Assembly: GCA_016800925.1 (NCBI GenBank)
Contig: JABCPU010000291.1
Coordinates: 1 to 64,000 of the forward strand
Direction of reading: 5' to 3'
Length of the DNA: 64,000 bases
Origin: Suillus spraguei
Lineage: Eukaryota > Basidiomycota > Agaricomycetes > Boletales > Suillaceae
Shown here: positions 35,325 through 47,143 of the stretch, piece by piece
How the letters are laid out: the number at the start of each line of letters is the position of its first letter
Numbering within the stretch: the first letter of the stretch is position 1
The notes under the pieces: model-generated
The model's database searches: none
What the model saw: the letters and a program-made list of their open reading frames with translations, nothing else
What the model was told of the DNA's origin: nothing
Program-made: the position numbers and the translations under genes

Positions 35325-35973
35325 TACCTGTGACTGCCCTCATCAATGTGCAAATTGCACTGCCCGAGCACTGCCTCTACACACTGTCTGAACGAACTTC
35401 GATCGAGTTGCGTGCTAATAGAACACCGAGCATGTTGCCGGTGGCTGAAAAAGAATCCGATGAGTGAGGTTCTTGAAGACATCACTTGAACGTGGTGAGA
35501 CGAACCTGAAAATGGCCCGGGTCCACCTGTATTGAGTGCTCGTGTGCTCCGTCTGCCAGCCAGTGCTGGCACATAGTAGTTCCAGGTGACTGCGTTGTCG
35601 CAGTCTGTCCCATCACCATCTGGTGCTGTAGGATTGCCAAACACTCCAATAAACAACGGTCGATTTACTGGAGTATTCGTTTGATCTCGTTTTGACTTTG
35701 GACTAACTGACAAGCTTGTGTGTACGAGAACGCAAAAGCTGAGCAATTGGTATAAAGTCTCGTGCAGCATTACACGGCACCTTGCGCCAACCAGTGACAA
35801 GTACGATGATACGCACCGTCTCCATGTCGGGAAGCCAGCCTCGCCAATGAGGCGCATACCTGACCGAGATTCTCCGTGATGAAAATTTGGTTGAAAAGAT
35901 GTCCGCCACTGGCAGTGAGACCGTTGGGACCATCACGAATATGATCTAAGGCGACCGTCGAGTCAAGTTGCAT
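35325..35973 (-). pseudogene. Decayed gene of an uncharacterised family
   Basis: The first exon (from ATG at 35973) encodes MQLDSTVALDHIRDGPNGL followed by GHLFNQIFITENLG and a donor GTATGC. Later segments on the same strand read VTGWRKVP, QSQNEIKRIL, and FIGVFGNPTAPDGDGTDC followed by NAVTWNYYVPALAGRR. They are linked only through at least one frame change, and the last part stops early. The pattern of compact, conserved-looking blocks with short introns suggests a real gene that has decayed. I cannot name its function. Confidence 0.35.
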
Positions 35974-35982
35974 TCTTGAGCT

Positions 35983-36029
35983 GAAGTTTGTATGAGGTGT
36001 TCAGCTGCTGAACATCTCATACAAACTTC
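35983..36029. repeat. 47-bp palindrome
   Basis: GAAGTTTGTATGAGGTGTTCAG is followed after one or two bases by its complement, with one wobble mismatch. It lies between the 3' end of the transcription factor gene and the 5' end of the decayed gene on the same strand. Confidence 0.7.
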
Positions 36030-36352
36030 TACGATCATGATTCATGATGACAAAATATTAAATAATTGTCTCACGGGGTTTAACTGTCGATGATCTGGAG
36101 AAACTACCAGGGTTCAAGATCATATATCATTTCAAGAAAGAACTACCCATTGCAAAAAATTATAATACATTGTCTCGGTGAAATAAAATGTGATAAAACA
36201 AAGCACAACGAAGGGGACCAATCAATGATAGCAAATGACCATATGTACGTAGACCACACAACGGATATAATCGAGTACAACGACAACGAAAACAACATAT
36301 ACGCCAAAAAGATGAAACCTGAGTATGAACATGAAACGCATCGTTGATAAAA

Positions 36353-39300
36353 TCACTTTCTCTGTTGGAATGCAGAGACCATATTTTGTTGGGTAAAGTC
36401 CATGGTTGGGTGTCGCATTGGGGTGTTCTGGCCGGATGGGATGGGGGAGGGCAGCCAACCGGGGGTGATCAGTCCACTACCTCCAGCTCCAAACACGAAG
36501 CCGCCGCTCAGGCCTTCCATAGTATCTGAATAACCTGTTTTGAGATACGTCAGAAAGGCCACTCGGAAGTATGTATCCTTGACGTATGCTACCAGGCACC
36601 AACACGCTGTCCCAGAATCCATTGCTCAGGATATTCTCCATAGAAAGCATACCCATATGTTCGTCAGAAGATGGCATATCAGCCATAGTGGGAGGGAAAG
36701 TCGAAATATCCGCAACAGGACCCATCTCACTCGCGAACGAATAATCGCTCATGCCATTAGTGCCGTTGATTCCATCGCTGGGTGACCACCGAAGAGCGCA
36801 GAATTGTTCATATTATTGGCCATGTCGCCATGACTCATGTTATCAGACTGATCACTAGATGAAACCTCTTCAGGCTCTTGCGGTGAATCTCTGCGAGCGG
36901 TAATCAAGGCCCGCAGGAACGTGCTGTACAACGCTGGGGTATGATGAGAGTTCACGGCGACATCTGCGAGGACGTTCGCAACATCCTTGACGAGGTCGAT
37001 GATATTCTGCTCGTTTTCGATAAACTGCTGGAACTCCGAGCGGATAAGCTGGAAATCTACGTCAGGATTGTGACAGGTGACAGACGATGATATCAAAGTA
37101 CCTTGAGCAAACTGAGTACCGCGTAAGAAATATATACGAAGTGCGAATCCGGCGCATATTTCAGCATTTCCATTGGCGCGAGCTCGTCTCGCGCGATAAC
37201 AGCCACTGCCGTGGCCGAGGTGTAACACCGCGAAAAGAAGTGGCCGATATCTACTGCCGAACGCTCCATGGCGTTCTGCAGCCCAAAAGAGTTCACGACT
37301 AACATATAGTAGTGGAAGTAAAACTTCAACGCGGTTTGGGATTGCGACTGCATGACTTGATCGGCTAAACAGGTGGTGAGCACGTTGATATAGACGATTG
37401 CCTCAAATAAAAGTATCTTACAAGTTGGCAAAGGTCGAGTAGTCGTCCATTCGTGTTGCCATGCAAGGATCTGGGTCTCGATAGTTTTAATGATGATCAG
37501 GTAATCGCAGTCGGTCTGTAAACCGGATGGAGTATTAGTGCCCGAATACAGGAAGTCTAGGCTCCTGGATACAATCCGCTGTAATTCCTGGTAGAGAATG
37601 AAATCAATCTATGCATTAAAATCACGATTAATTAATACGCACGACGTATGCTGCTAAAGCAGTGTCACCTGGTTGTCCAACGGGGGACTTCAACCATTGC
37701 AGTGCATTGCGGATTACAAAACTGGTAGATACAATGATTAGAGATGAAAAATAAAGATGATGCAACTTACTCCTCTTTGATAGAATGAGGCTTCCCCATT
37801 TGGGCACTCACGCTTCTGTCGAGGGCAAAGCACAAGAGCCATGTTCGTTCACGGTTGTGAACCTCCTTGTCCCGAGCCCGACCTTCTGGGGTATCTTGCC
37901 TGGTCATTGTTGTCTTCCGATGCAAGTTCAGGTCTGTCGCCATCCTGAATGACAGACATCACTGAGTACAAGCTGTAGATGAAATGAAGATATACAAACC
38001 TAATGGCCATTCCCAGCAACAACCACGTCTTGTCGTACTCATAACGCTCAACGGCACCGCATCCCCAGAGAGTAAGGAGGATATATGCCTGCACAATTTC
38101 AAGGGACTTATAACCTTTGGCAGGTACACTAAACGCGAGCTTCTGTGCAAGCTCCGCGAGTTGCTGGTGAAGTTCTGGTCGCTGGGTGTAAAATTTCGAT
38201 GATATCGCACAAACTGCGAAAGGTAAGTAGTTGCACGTATGAGGGTTGTAAACTTACTGGTTGTCAGTAAAAATGGCGAGCGGGAACAAACAAGTGAGGG
38301 CGTGTGGAACTCTCTATCAAAGAGTTCGCAGTGCACCTACAAAGAGTATTTAGATACTGCACCACATGGCGTGATAGCACGTAGTACGAACGTTCAAATG
38401 GTCAAAGAAACTAGCTGCCGATCAGATCGGTATCATGTATGACACACAAAACTCACATATCAAATAGTGCAACCACTTGCTCGGTGCTAACAAAACTCAA
38501 CATCTCGGGTTGAATTTGCCGTTCAATATACAAGCGTCGCAAAGGGAGTATTGTCATCGGGCCTGGAACGTTGCCATTTGGCAAATAGACAACGTGCGAA
38601 AAAGCAGCTACGAACCTGGCCTAAAATAATTATCACTAGCCACGCCCAACTTGTGGTCAGGATCGGGTTCCGCTGGGCGCGCTGAGAACGAGGACGAAAT
38701 GCCCTGGGCCCGTCGGTTTGCCAAGCTTGCCTCGGCGAGCAGTCCGAGGGGGTTGAGCGAGTTATCGGGAAGGCAGTGGAGCTTTGGGGAAGCCGAGGCA
38801 TTGGCACTCGATGATGGCGGATAGGCAGACTGGGGAGGAGGTGATGGTGTTGCCAGAAGCGCCTGAGTTTGTGCAGCTTGACTTGTCGGGGAAGGGGATC
38901 TTGATACCATACCAGATACCATACTCGGGTTACCGATGGACTTTAAAACAGTATCTAGGGTTTTCTCCATCTTCTTTAGTGAACGAGTGAGGAGCTCATG
39001 TTTTCTTGGACTTTATTTTGAGTGTTGGCCGTTTGTGCAAGATACATGAAATTGAAACATACTTGGTGGATCGTTTGCCTCGATTGGACTCCTCGAATAT
39101 ACACTCGTGGTTCCCAGCAATGCAGCGTTTGCAAGGGGGGCCTTGTTCAGCACCAACGCATTTCATTTTTAGACGCCGACAGACCGTACACGCGCTAAAT
39201 AGCATTGTTACGGCTTCATGGCATCTAAGTGAGTGAGCGAGCTCACCGTGAACCCCTGGTGGTCTTTGGCTTCGGCTCGTCCTTGTCAGCAGAGGGACTC

Positions 39301-39707
39301 TGCCCATCTAAGCTGTCCTCTGAGCGTGCCTTTTTCCTGCTATTGTCACCCATCGCACCGACGAGGGAAGAGGAAGGTCTCTTCCCGTTTGCATTGCCAG
39401 GTGAGTAAGACAAGTTCAAGTTGTCGTTTGGGGGTGTATCCATTGTGTCCGATCCTTGTGATGACGGTGAAGGTAAGTTCTGAGGAACTGTAAGATGGTG
39501 GTTGATATGTTGCTGAGGCTGTTGATATGAGTAGTAAGGGGGGTAGAGTGATAAAGCTGGGTCGATTTGAGGGGAACGAGCAGGAGGCATGTTGGATTGA
39601 GGGATAGCGTGATCCTGATGGTGCATGGATATGATGTAGTCAAACCTTGCGGAAGGGTCGAGGTAGTACTGCGGATAGCAGGCGACGGGCGACAATGGCA
39701 TAAACAT
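36353..39707 (-). CDS. Zn(II)2Cys6 fungal transcription factor, 13 exons, one frameshift near the C-terminus
   Basis: Exons on the minus strand: 39707-39247, 39194-39063, 39004-38616, 38562-38457, 38410-38392, 38336-38258, 38213-38000, 37944-37771, 37721-37643, 37587-37422, 37364-37102, 37048-36593 and 36534-36353. The zinc cluster CTVCRRLKMKC, then CKRC and HEC, has spacing C-x2-C-x6-C-x8-C-x2-C-x6-C at about residues 156-185, followed by a basic linker and a coiled stretch (LTRSLKKMEKTLDTVL). The middle-homology region is recognised by TILPLRRLYIERQIQPEML and WGCGAVERYEYDKTWLLLG. Exon 5 is only 19 nt. Near 36774 one base is missing compared with the partial copy, so the frame runs to an early stop at 36749 and the last about 120 residues are lost. 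The start codon is uncertain (39707 or 39626). Confidence 0.85.
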
Positions 39708-42700
39708 AATATCTCGAAGGGGAGATAACACATGATGGGAGCATACCTTGTAAGACTTTAAAACCAGAAACTGAAACTGACAATAGTGGACTGGAGGACC
39801 TAGGAGACTGGCCCACGCTGTTATGCGCGCTCACGCAATCTCAACCGAAGTGGCACAGTTCCACACAAGGAACGAATAACCAACCAAATCTAGGGTACTA
39901 AGGTAACTGGATGGATTTGGAGTTGTTCAGTCTCAAGTCAGAAAAAAAAAGTATTGCAACCCACGCAAAGAGGACAAGACCGTCAGCTTATAGAAAACCT
40001 CAAACTTTTCTGTCAAAATTATAATTAAAATCCCCAGGACAATTCGCGAATAATACTAAATCTGATGAGAGATTTGAGCGCTCACCGATGTTTCCCCCTC
40101 TGCGACCTCTTCGCCTCAACACATTGTCGGAGTTTCAATTATCATCAAGTTCAGGCAGCCGCATGTATCCGCGTGCTCCTTGCTTCCTTCTGCTTGGCTT
40201 GGTGCCTGCAGTCATCCCAGGGTCACCGTCATAACGCGAACGATCTCAAGGGCTTCGAATAAGCTGTGCTACACAGTATCACACCTGCAGTGAATGTCCG
40301 TGCGCAAACTCGGACGACTCCTCAGACAATTGGTCTAGACTGATCTATCTATGTGCAAAGATAGACAACGCTTGGAAATTAATAAGTAGCGCAAATGTCC
40401 GTGACCATTGGAGTCCCCTTCCGGAATATCCTCCCCTGACGACAAGGTGTCTTATCGTCCAACCTACACGGGTGTAACATGCCACAGTGGTCCCAATCTT
40501 TCAATAGTCATAATCTTCAGCTCTCGAGATAGGGCTAAATATATGTATCGTGAGTTGACACTTTGTACTAAGGCACAGTCTGCACGACGGAAGAGTGACC
40601 CTCGACGATAACGAGTACAAAAAATTGTTCAGGCTTTGACATGGACAAACATCAGGCGCCGGTCCCATCCTGCTCTGCAACCAAGTCGATATGTGCGTTT
40701 TCGAGTCCTTTATATCGTAATAAGTCTAGTATCGCTATTGATCCCTTTCCTCAACGGGGTTCCGTCCCACCTTTATTGGTTTAGTCAGGACTGCCTCACT
40801 CCTCAATTTTACTATTCTCACCATGAACAATCAAAATAGCGAAGTTCTTTTTTTGTCACAAGTATGTTTTTTCTCTTTGGTGATTGGTACATCACACACC
40901 ACTTTTGGGTCCCTTTCTTTGGATAGGTCTACACGTGCTGACCTCGTGTTGATGATGGCTCGAAGCCCAACGACTGGTTGTTGTCGGTGTTCCTTTAACT
41001 GGACGCTTTGTTCCCCCCGAGTCCAATCGACGTCGGTTCACGTGACCCTGATCTTCATTATCACTTGCTTTGAAATTGCATCTTGGTCCTCGACGGTTCG
41101 TCAGTGTGAAAGGGCAACATGACATTCATAATATTGTCAGTGGTCTAACAGTCAAATTGCTCTTCGATGGCCTAACGGGAATGTTGCATCAACATTTGAT
41201 CGCATTGTTAGCACCAACATCTATCAATCATCGATTGATTCTCCCGTATCTTTGCGAGGCACTCATTCACCTAGATGTGACAATCACAATCCTCTCACTC
41301 CATGTGCTTTCCAATTGACATCATGTGCACATTATCCATCCTCCTATTTTCGGATTGGCGATGGCGTCTGCTCTATGCGAGAGATTCAACCATCATATCG
41401 TGAGTGTCTGCTCCCATTGATCTCGTCTACTCTTCGCGAATCTGGCGCCCCTGTCGTTACTAATGCCCCTAGGTACTGCACTTAATCCAGCTTGGAGATC
41501 TCCGAGAGAGTTAACTCTGTTCTAGCAGCCGTCATCGGCTTGGGTGGGAGCTAATGATGTTGCTCGTGAGAAGCAGTTGTTGGACGATGCGCCATGGTTG
41601 CGAGTTTTCCAGATGCCACCCTTTACATAACTGCATTGAAACAGATTAGACGTGATTGGTGGCAACTGGATTGGTATGGTCTTGTGTCCTGCATCTAATA
41701 TCCAGTACAGTCACATCGCAAGGTTCTACAGTCAGCTGTGGTGGTCGTCATTTTTCACGTCGTCGTTTAGCTCATGTCTTGTCCCCGCTTCATTACAGAT
41801 TTTTTTTCTCGCCGCGCGGTGATGTTGATAAATCCCTCACGGGGAAATATATCACAATGCTGTTCGTAGCTAGCACTCAATACAGAACGACCATTTTACC
41901 ATCAACATCTCAGGAACTCGGGCGCAGAGTATACGATGGCCAAAATACTCGTTGCGAAGGGCAGACGCCATGAAACGAAGAACTAAAAAAGGATAGACTT
42001 GCCTGTCTTTCGTAGTCTGAGGGCGATTACACCGATTGTTGTGCACATCCTGCGCCTAGTCAAAGTTAACTTTGTAGTTCCATTGCAGCCGCCTCGCCCT
42101 TAGGGGACATTCATATACTTAACGCTTTTGGGGGGTCTACCGTAATGCCGGTCTTCAATATTGTGTTTTGGGATTCAAATTTGGTGCCCCCCCGCTACAA
42201 TAAACCTCAATATAAACTGGGCACGTCCCCCCTCCCCGATCATGGTCTCGTCCTGCCATTTTAGGCTACTACACCAGAGGTACAACTTTCACACGGCGAA
42301 TGGACGAACTCATCGGAGCTCATTGATGAGTCGAGGATGACAGCATAGAGTAGAATAAGGATGTATGGCCTGCGTAAGTACACGTATGATAGCGTCATGG
42401 TGGTCCTAAAGTGATTGTACGAACTTCTAGATGACAGCACACAACTTCGAAAGCTTCTACCATCGGTTCCCATCCACTCGGACAAAACCCGGTTCCACCG
42501 CTCTGCCGCATCGGCCGCCGCTTCTTGGGCAAATATCAAATATAAACTTTCATCTAGCACTGCTTCGTCGTGGGCACTCCATGTAAGAGTCGAATCAAAC
42601 TCCCAGACGAGTCTTGGAGTGTTTCTTAGTATCTAAATCCACGTCCAAGTAAATGGTGAGGTTGATTGGTCTCGGTCTGAAATATTGTTATACGCTGTCG

Positions 42701-44055
42701 CGAACCCCGTCCAATTCTGTATGAGTTCCGTGCACTCATACAGACATAGATGGTGTTCTTTGGCATCTAATGTCCGCGTCTAACGGTATGTATAATAGAA
42801 CACTCATGAATGTTCGGGACCGACGTTAGCTAAGCACAACTGATAACACTGGGGGTCTGAAATCTGCAGGAAAGACGGAGGAGCAATTGACGGAGATTTT
42901 TTAATGAAAACTACGGGTAAAAATTATCCGTGTACACCAAAGCGTCGGCGTTAGTCATTCCAGCGATAAGGAAATTAACACCACCGCATCGAATAGTCTC
43001 CTTTGCATGGGGAAGAAATCTCCAAGGCAGGTGCAACGATGACTGAGACGAGACAGTATGGTGAGTCTTGATGGTCTCAAGATCCGTTATTGACAAGATA
43101 TTCATGCAAATGATATTTTTGCAATCAAGCGCTCGTCAGAGTGTGATGAAAACAAGCGAACTTGAACATGCTTGGGATTTCAGATAATCGATTATGGATA
43201 TGCGATGTACGAATGCGATGTGGCGGAAGTGGAAACGAAGAGAAGTGGGATTTGTTAACTTTTCATTTGTCCGGAGGTTGATAAAATATTGACATGGCTT
43301 TGGCAAGTTGTGAACTTACACTGAGGGACGGGACCTGTTGCATGTTGCAGTGTAACACATGGGTGTCGATATTCAAAAATCAGCGAGGGCATGGCGTGGA
43401 TAACCACGCACACTAGTAGGAGATTAGATTTAATGCAGTGCTTGGTGGCAGCCATGGTAATCACCTTCAAGAGGGTCGCCACGTTCATTTGAGCATTTGA
43501 AACCAATGGAATGGATACGTATACAAGGCGAGATGTTGCAGTCTCCTGCTCATGGTCTGAATGACATGTCACCAATCTGGAGGAGCAAAAGCCAAAGATT
43601 TAAGAAGAAAACGTTCATGGAACAATCGTTTGAGGTACAGACATGGATTACGACTGAGTCTGCATTTCTGAACGTCTTAGTCGTCCTGAAATAGATCCAG
43701 GAGGTGACAATCGCAGCGAAGCAGTAATCAGATTACAGTGAGGGAAACAGACATGGTTTGGAGCCTCTCGACTCGGCGGCCTGTGCAAGGTACAAATTGA
43801 CGTGTGCCATGGATTGAAATTGGAAGAGCCAAAGAACTGGAAAGTAACAAGGTGACAGCATGGCTAGGGATTTCGGACAACTCGACCTGTCTTGATATAA
43901 AAACTGGACATGCTTTTACAGATAGCAGACTTTAGTTACACGGCAGAACATGCCGATGTACTTAAAATGAAGCTCCGCTTGAATATGACCAGACTCGGTT
44001 GTGTGGGGGAGGGTGGCTCGGCCACAGCGCGAAACGTTCAAGGATAACAATCGTA
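39708..44055. other. Gene-poor stretch of about 4.3 kb
   Basis: No gene with adequate support. The first few hundred bases are the regulator's 5' region. A 9-bp perfect hairpin (CTGTATGAG...CTCATACAG) sits near 42716-42743. Minus-strand frames near 43460-43255 (hydrophobic start) and 43105-42911 look mildly protein-like, but lack a consistent exon plan. Confidence 0.35.
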
Positions 44056-46844
44056 ATGACTCACCAGCAGCGCCCGTCGCTGGTCCTTGCACCGTCGGTT
44101 AACACTACGACGTACGTTCTACTCGTCATTCTAGCTTATCTGAGCGGTTACTGACGCATATGCTTGCTAACCAGGGTAGTCACGACCACGACGACCACGA
44201 CCACTTACGCGCCGATACAGCTACCTCCCCTGCCACCTCCTGCTGAGCCAAAGGACCCTAGAGAGTATCCTTTGCTGCACGCTAATTTTCCTTCATCCAT
44301 AAAAAGATTCCCCCTTGTGTTTCCTAATGGCTCCCGTGCCACTTTTCGCGACGGTACAGACGGCGAAGGAGATCTGGACGAGGAGGAACCAATTCCGAGT
44401 GGCAAGGGCTGGACAATGATAAGACCCGACTCAACCGGCAGTTCAAGCAAGGTCGTAGGGCTGGTGGAGGCCGTTGAGCGCTATGGCAGGAAAAGGTCAC
44501 ACGGCGCTGACAATATGATGGAGGGTGTAGAACCCACAACTGAGCGTGAAACACACACGCCTCCACGAAAGAAGGCGAGGGCGACACATCTTCCACCAAT
44601 TACTACTTTGAACGCGGCTGCACCTCCATCACCGTTACCATCACCTCATGGATCACCACCACCACAGTCTATATGGCCTTCTGCACCTCCTAGTGGGCCT
44701 CTTCCCCCCAACCTCAAGCACCACTACAACCAGATCTTGCCCTAACGACCCTTCTTACTCTTCCGTCTCTTTTATCGCATTTTACAAGCCTCCCGCAACC
44801 GTTACAATCTCATTTCCTCCTTACTTTATTACGGCATTCTCCCCTACCCGTTCTCCGGACACTGCATTCTATTCTAACTCCCACCCTAGCACGCGATTTC
44901 TTAACGTTACTCCCCCCAGAACTTGCATCCCATGTTCTGAGTTTCCTTCCTTATTCTACTGTAGTTCGTGCCTCCAGAGTATCCAAAGCCTGGCGCGCCA
45001 TCATCGACTCTGATCCCGTACTTTGGTCGGATCTACTCAAAAGTGCCAAGATTTGGTTCGGCGGCGTTACAGAACAAGCCTTTGCGCACTCGATCTACGC
45101 TAGGCGCCGCCTCAATATCCTCCCTACTCCCCAAACTCTTCCTCTCTCTCATCCATATAAGATGCTCTTCAAATCTCGACAACTCACTCGAACTCGATGG
45201 GTGGACAACGAGAACCCGAAACATCGATCTTTCACCGCACACGGCTCCTCTGTCGTCACTTGTCTTCTTCTTTCTCACGGACGCATAATATCCGCGTCCG
45301 ATGATCACTCAATTCATGTGTACTCCCCTTTGACAGGTGAACTCCTGCAAATGCTGGATGGCCACGAAGGTGGCGTGTGGGCGCTTGCCGCCTGCAAAGA
45401 CACGCTCGTCAGCGGGTCGACTGACCGCACAGTCCGAATTTGGAATCTTGCAACTGGTCGATGTACGCATATATTTGGCGGCCATACGAGCACTGTCCGA
45501 TGTCTGGCAATCGTCAAGCCAGAGTGGATCGAAATTGAAGGCGAAGGCGGTGTCATAACGAAGGAAAAATGGCCAAAGCGGTCAGTGATCGTGACCGGCA
45601 GTCGTGATCACTCCCTTCGTGTGTGGGTTTTACCTCGTCCCAGTGATCCTGAGTACAGATGCTATGGTGCAGATGACTCCGAGGCTGATCCAGCTGATGT
45701 GAGATTCGTATAAAGCATCCCACATTTTGTTCTCATCTTTGATTTGCAGGAGGATGCAGATGATAATCCGTATCATAAGATGCATCTAGAGGGTCACGAC
45801 CATGCAGTTCGTGCTCTCGCCGCCCGTGGCCGCACCCTTGTATCTGGCAGCTATGACTGCACTGTAAGAATATGGGACATCGTCACTGGTGAATGTAAAT
45901 GGGTACTTGTGGGCCACACACAGAAAGGTTCGCATTACCGTTTGCTTCGAAGGCCTGTCACTGAAGCCTAGTCCCTAGTATATAGCGTTGTACTTGATAT
46001 CCACCGTCAGATCGCCTGTTCGGGGTCCATGGATGGCACCGTTCGTGTGTGGAACTTACGAACAGGACAGTGTCAACATACATTGACTGGGCACACATCA
46101 CTCGTTGGCCTACTTGGCCTCTCCCCCTCACATCTCGTCTCTGCGGCCGCCGACTCTACTTTGCGTATATGGGATCCTGAATCTGGGGAGCTGCGCCATA
46201 CCCTTGCTGCCCATACGGGCGCTATCACATGCTTCCAACACGACGAGTTCAAGGTGCTTAGCGGGTCAGATGGTACGCTCAAGATGTGGAATGTGCGCGA
46301 TGGTAGTGTCGTCCGTGATCTTTTGACAGGCATCCAAGGTGTTTGGCAGGTAGTCTTCGAGGGCCGCTGGTGTGTCGCTGCCAGCAATCGAAATCCTGCC
46401 ACAGTGCTTGATGTGTGGGACTTCGGTTCTGATGAGGATGAATGGATTGGAGAGCCTCCAAGCGGCTTCTATGATGACGATACTGAGGAAGAAGACGAGG
46501 TGGAAGAAATAGAGCAGGCGGATATTGACGCGATGGACCAGGACCTCGAAGTTGAGGCTTCTGAGGAGTCTGCAGAGCCCGAGGAACCTCGGGAGTGTGT
46601 GCGTGACTGCAGCCAGCCTTTAGCTGTTGAAGTCGAGGATGTTCCAATGGAACGAGTGGAAGGCATCAGGGCGTCAAAGTGGGCGCCCCCTTCCAAACCC
46701 TCCGGCCATCAACGCAACCGCCCAGTCCTTGGCGAACCTTCTAGCAGAGCGCTCTCGCACCCAGCGGACAGTATCCCTTCACGCTTACCCCCCATCAATG
46801 AGACGCCCACGCGTCCCAGGATACGCCAGAAGCAAAGGCGTTAA
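44056..46844 (+). CDS. F-box/WD40 protein, SCF ubiquitin-ligase substrate receptor (Cdc4/Pop1-like)
   Basis: Four exons: 44056-44111, 44175-45698, 45750-45927 and 45979-46844, about 874 residues. The N-terminus is Thr- and Pro-rich. The F-box (DFLTLLPPELASHVLSFLPY to DPVLWSDLL) starts at about residue 260, and a WD40 propeller of seven to eight blades follows, with blade ends such as DRTVRIWNL, DCTVRIWDI, DGTVRVWNL and DSTLRIWD. An acidic C-terminal region follows. Such proteins bring phosphorylated substrates to Skp1-Cullin E3 ligases. To link the N-terminal part with the F-box one extra base is needed near 44706-44711, inside a run of six C; as written the first frame stops at 44745. All other phases fit. 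It is upstream of and co-directional with UPF1. Confidence 0.85.
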
Positions 46845-47143
46845 TTGTATGTAATGCATCCTAAATCAAAATAGCTCATTCTTTTTTTTATTTTATCTGG
46901 TTGTTTCCATTATGGTTGGCAGTACATATTTTGTGGCATCTTGACGTCCATATTGATGGGGACTACATGGATTATTGTCATCTGCAACATTCAAACATTT
47001 GTATCAGTCACGATAGAATTACATAAAATTCATCCTTTGTTGTATGTATTCGACTGTCTTTTTCCGCGGAATCAATTTGGCCATGCGTGAGAAAAGATTT
47101 TCGGAGGTGGCAAGCTGTAAAGAACCTTTTGCCGCACACCATC
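46845..47143. promoter_or_regulatory. Intergenic spacer between the F-box gene and UPF1
   Basis: The 299-base spacer must hold the 3' end of the F-box gene and the UPF1 promoter. It has a T-rich stretch (TTTTTTTTATTTTATCTGG) near 46882 and no obvious TATA box close to the start codon. Confidence 0.3.

Noticed and set aside
39416..39733. Frame starting with ATG at 39733 on the minus strand
   Set aside because: It overlaps the first exon of the transcription factor in another frame, and the true frame continues into the zinc cluster.
41070..41970. Plus-strand frames that looked like a Cys/His-rich retroelement protein
   Set aside because: Cys and His spacing fits no zinc knuckle and frames change without splice sites.
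42911..43575. Minus-strand frames with a hydrophobic start and later Cys residues, considered as a small secreted protein
   Set aside because: No consistent exon plan or known Cys pattern (hydrophobin, CFEM) could be fitted.
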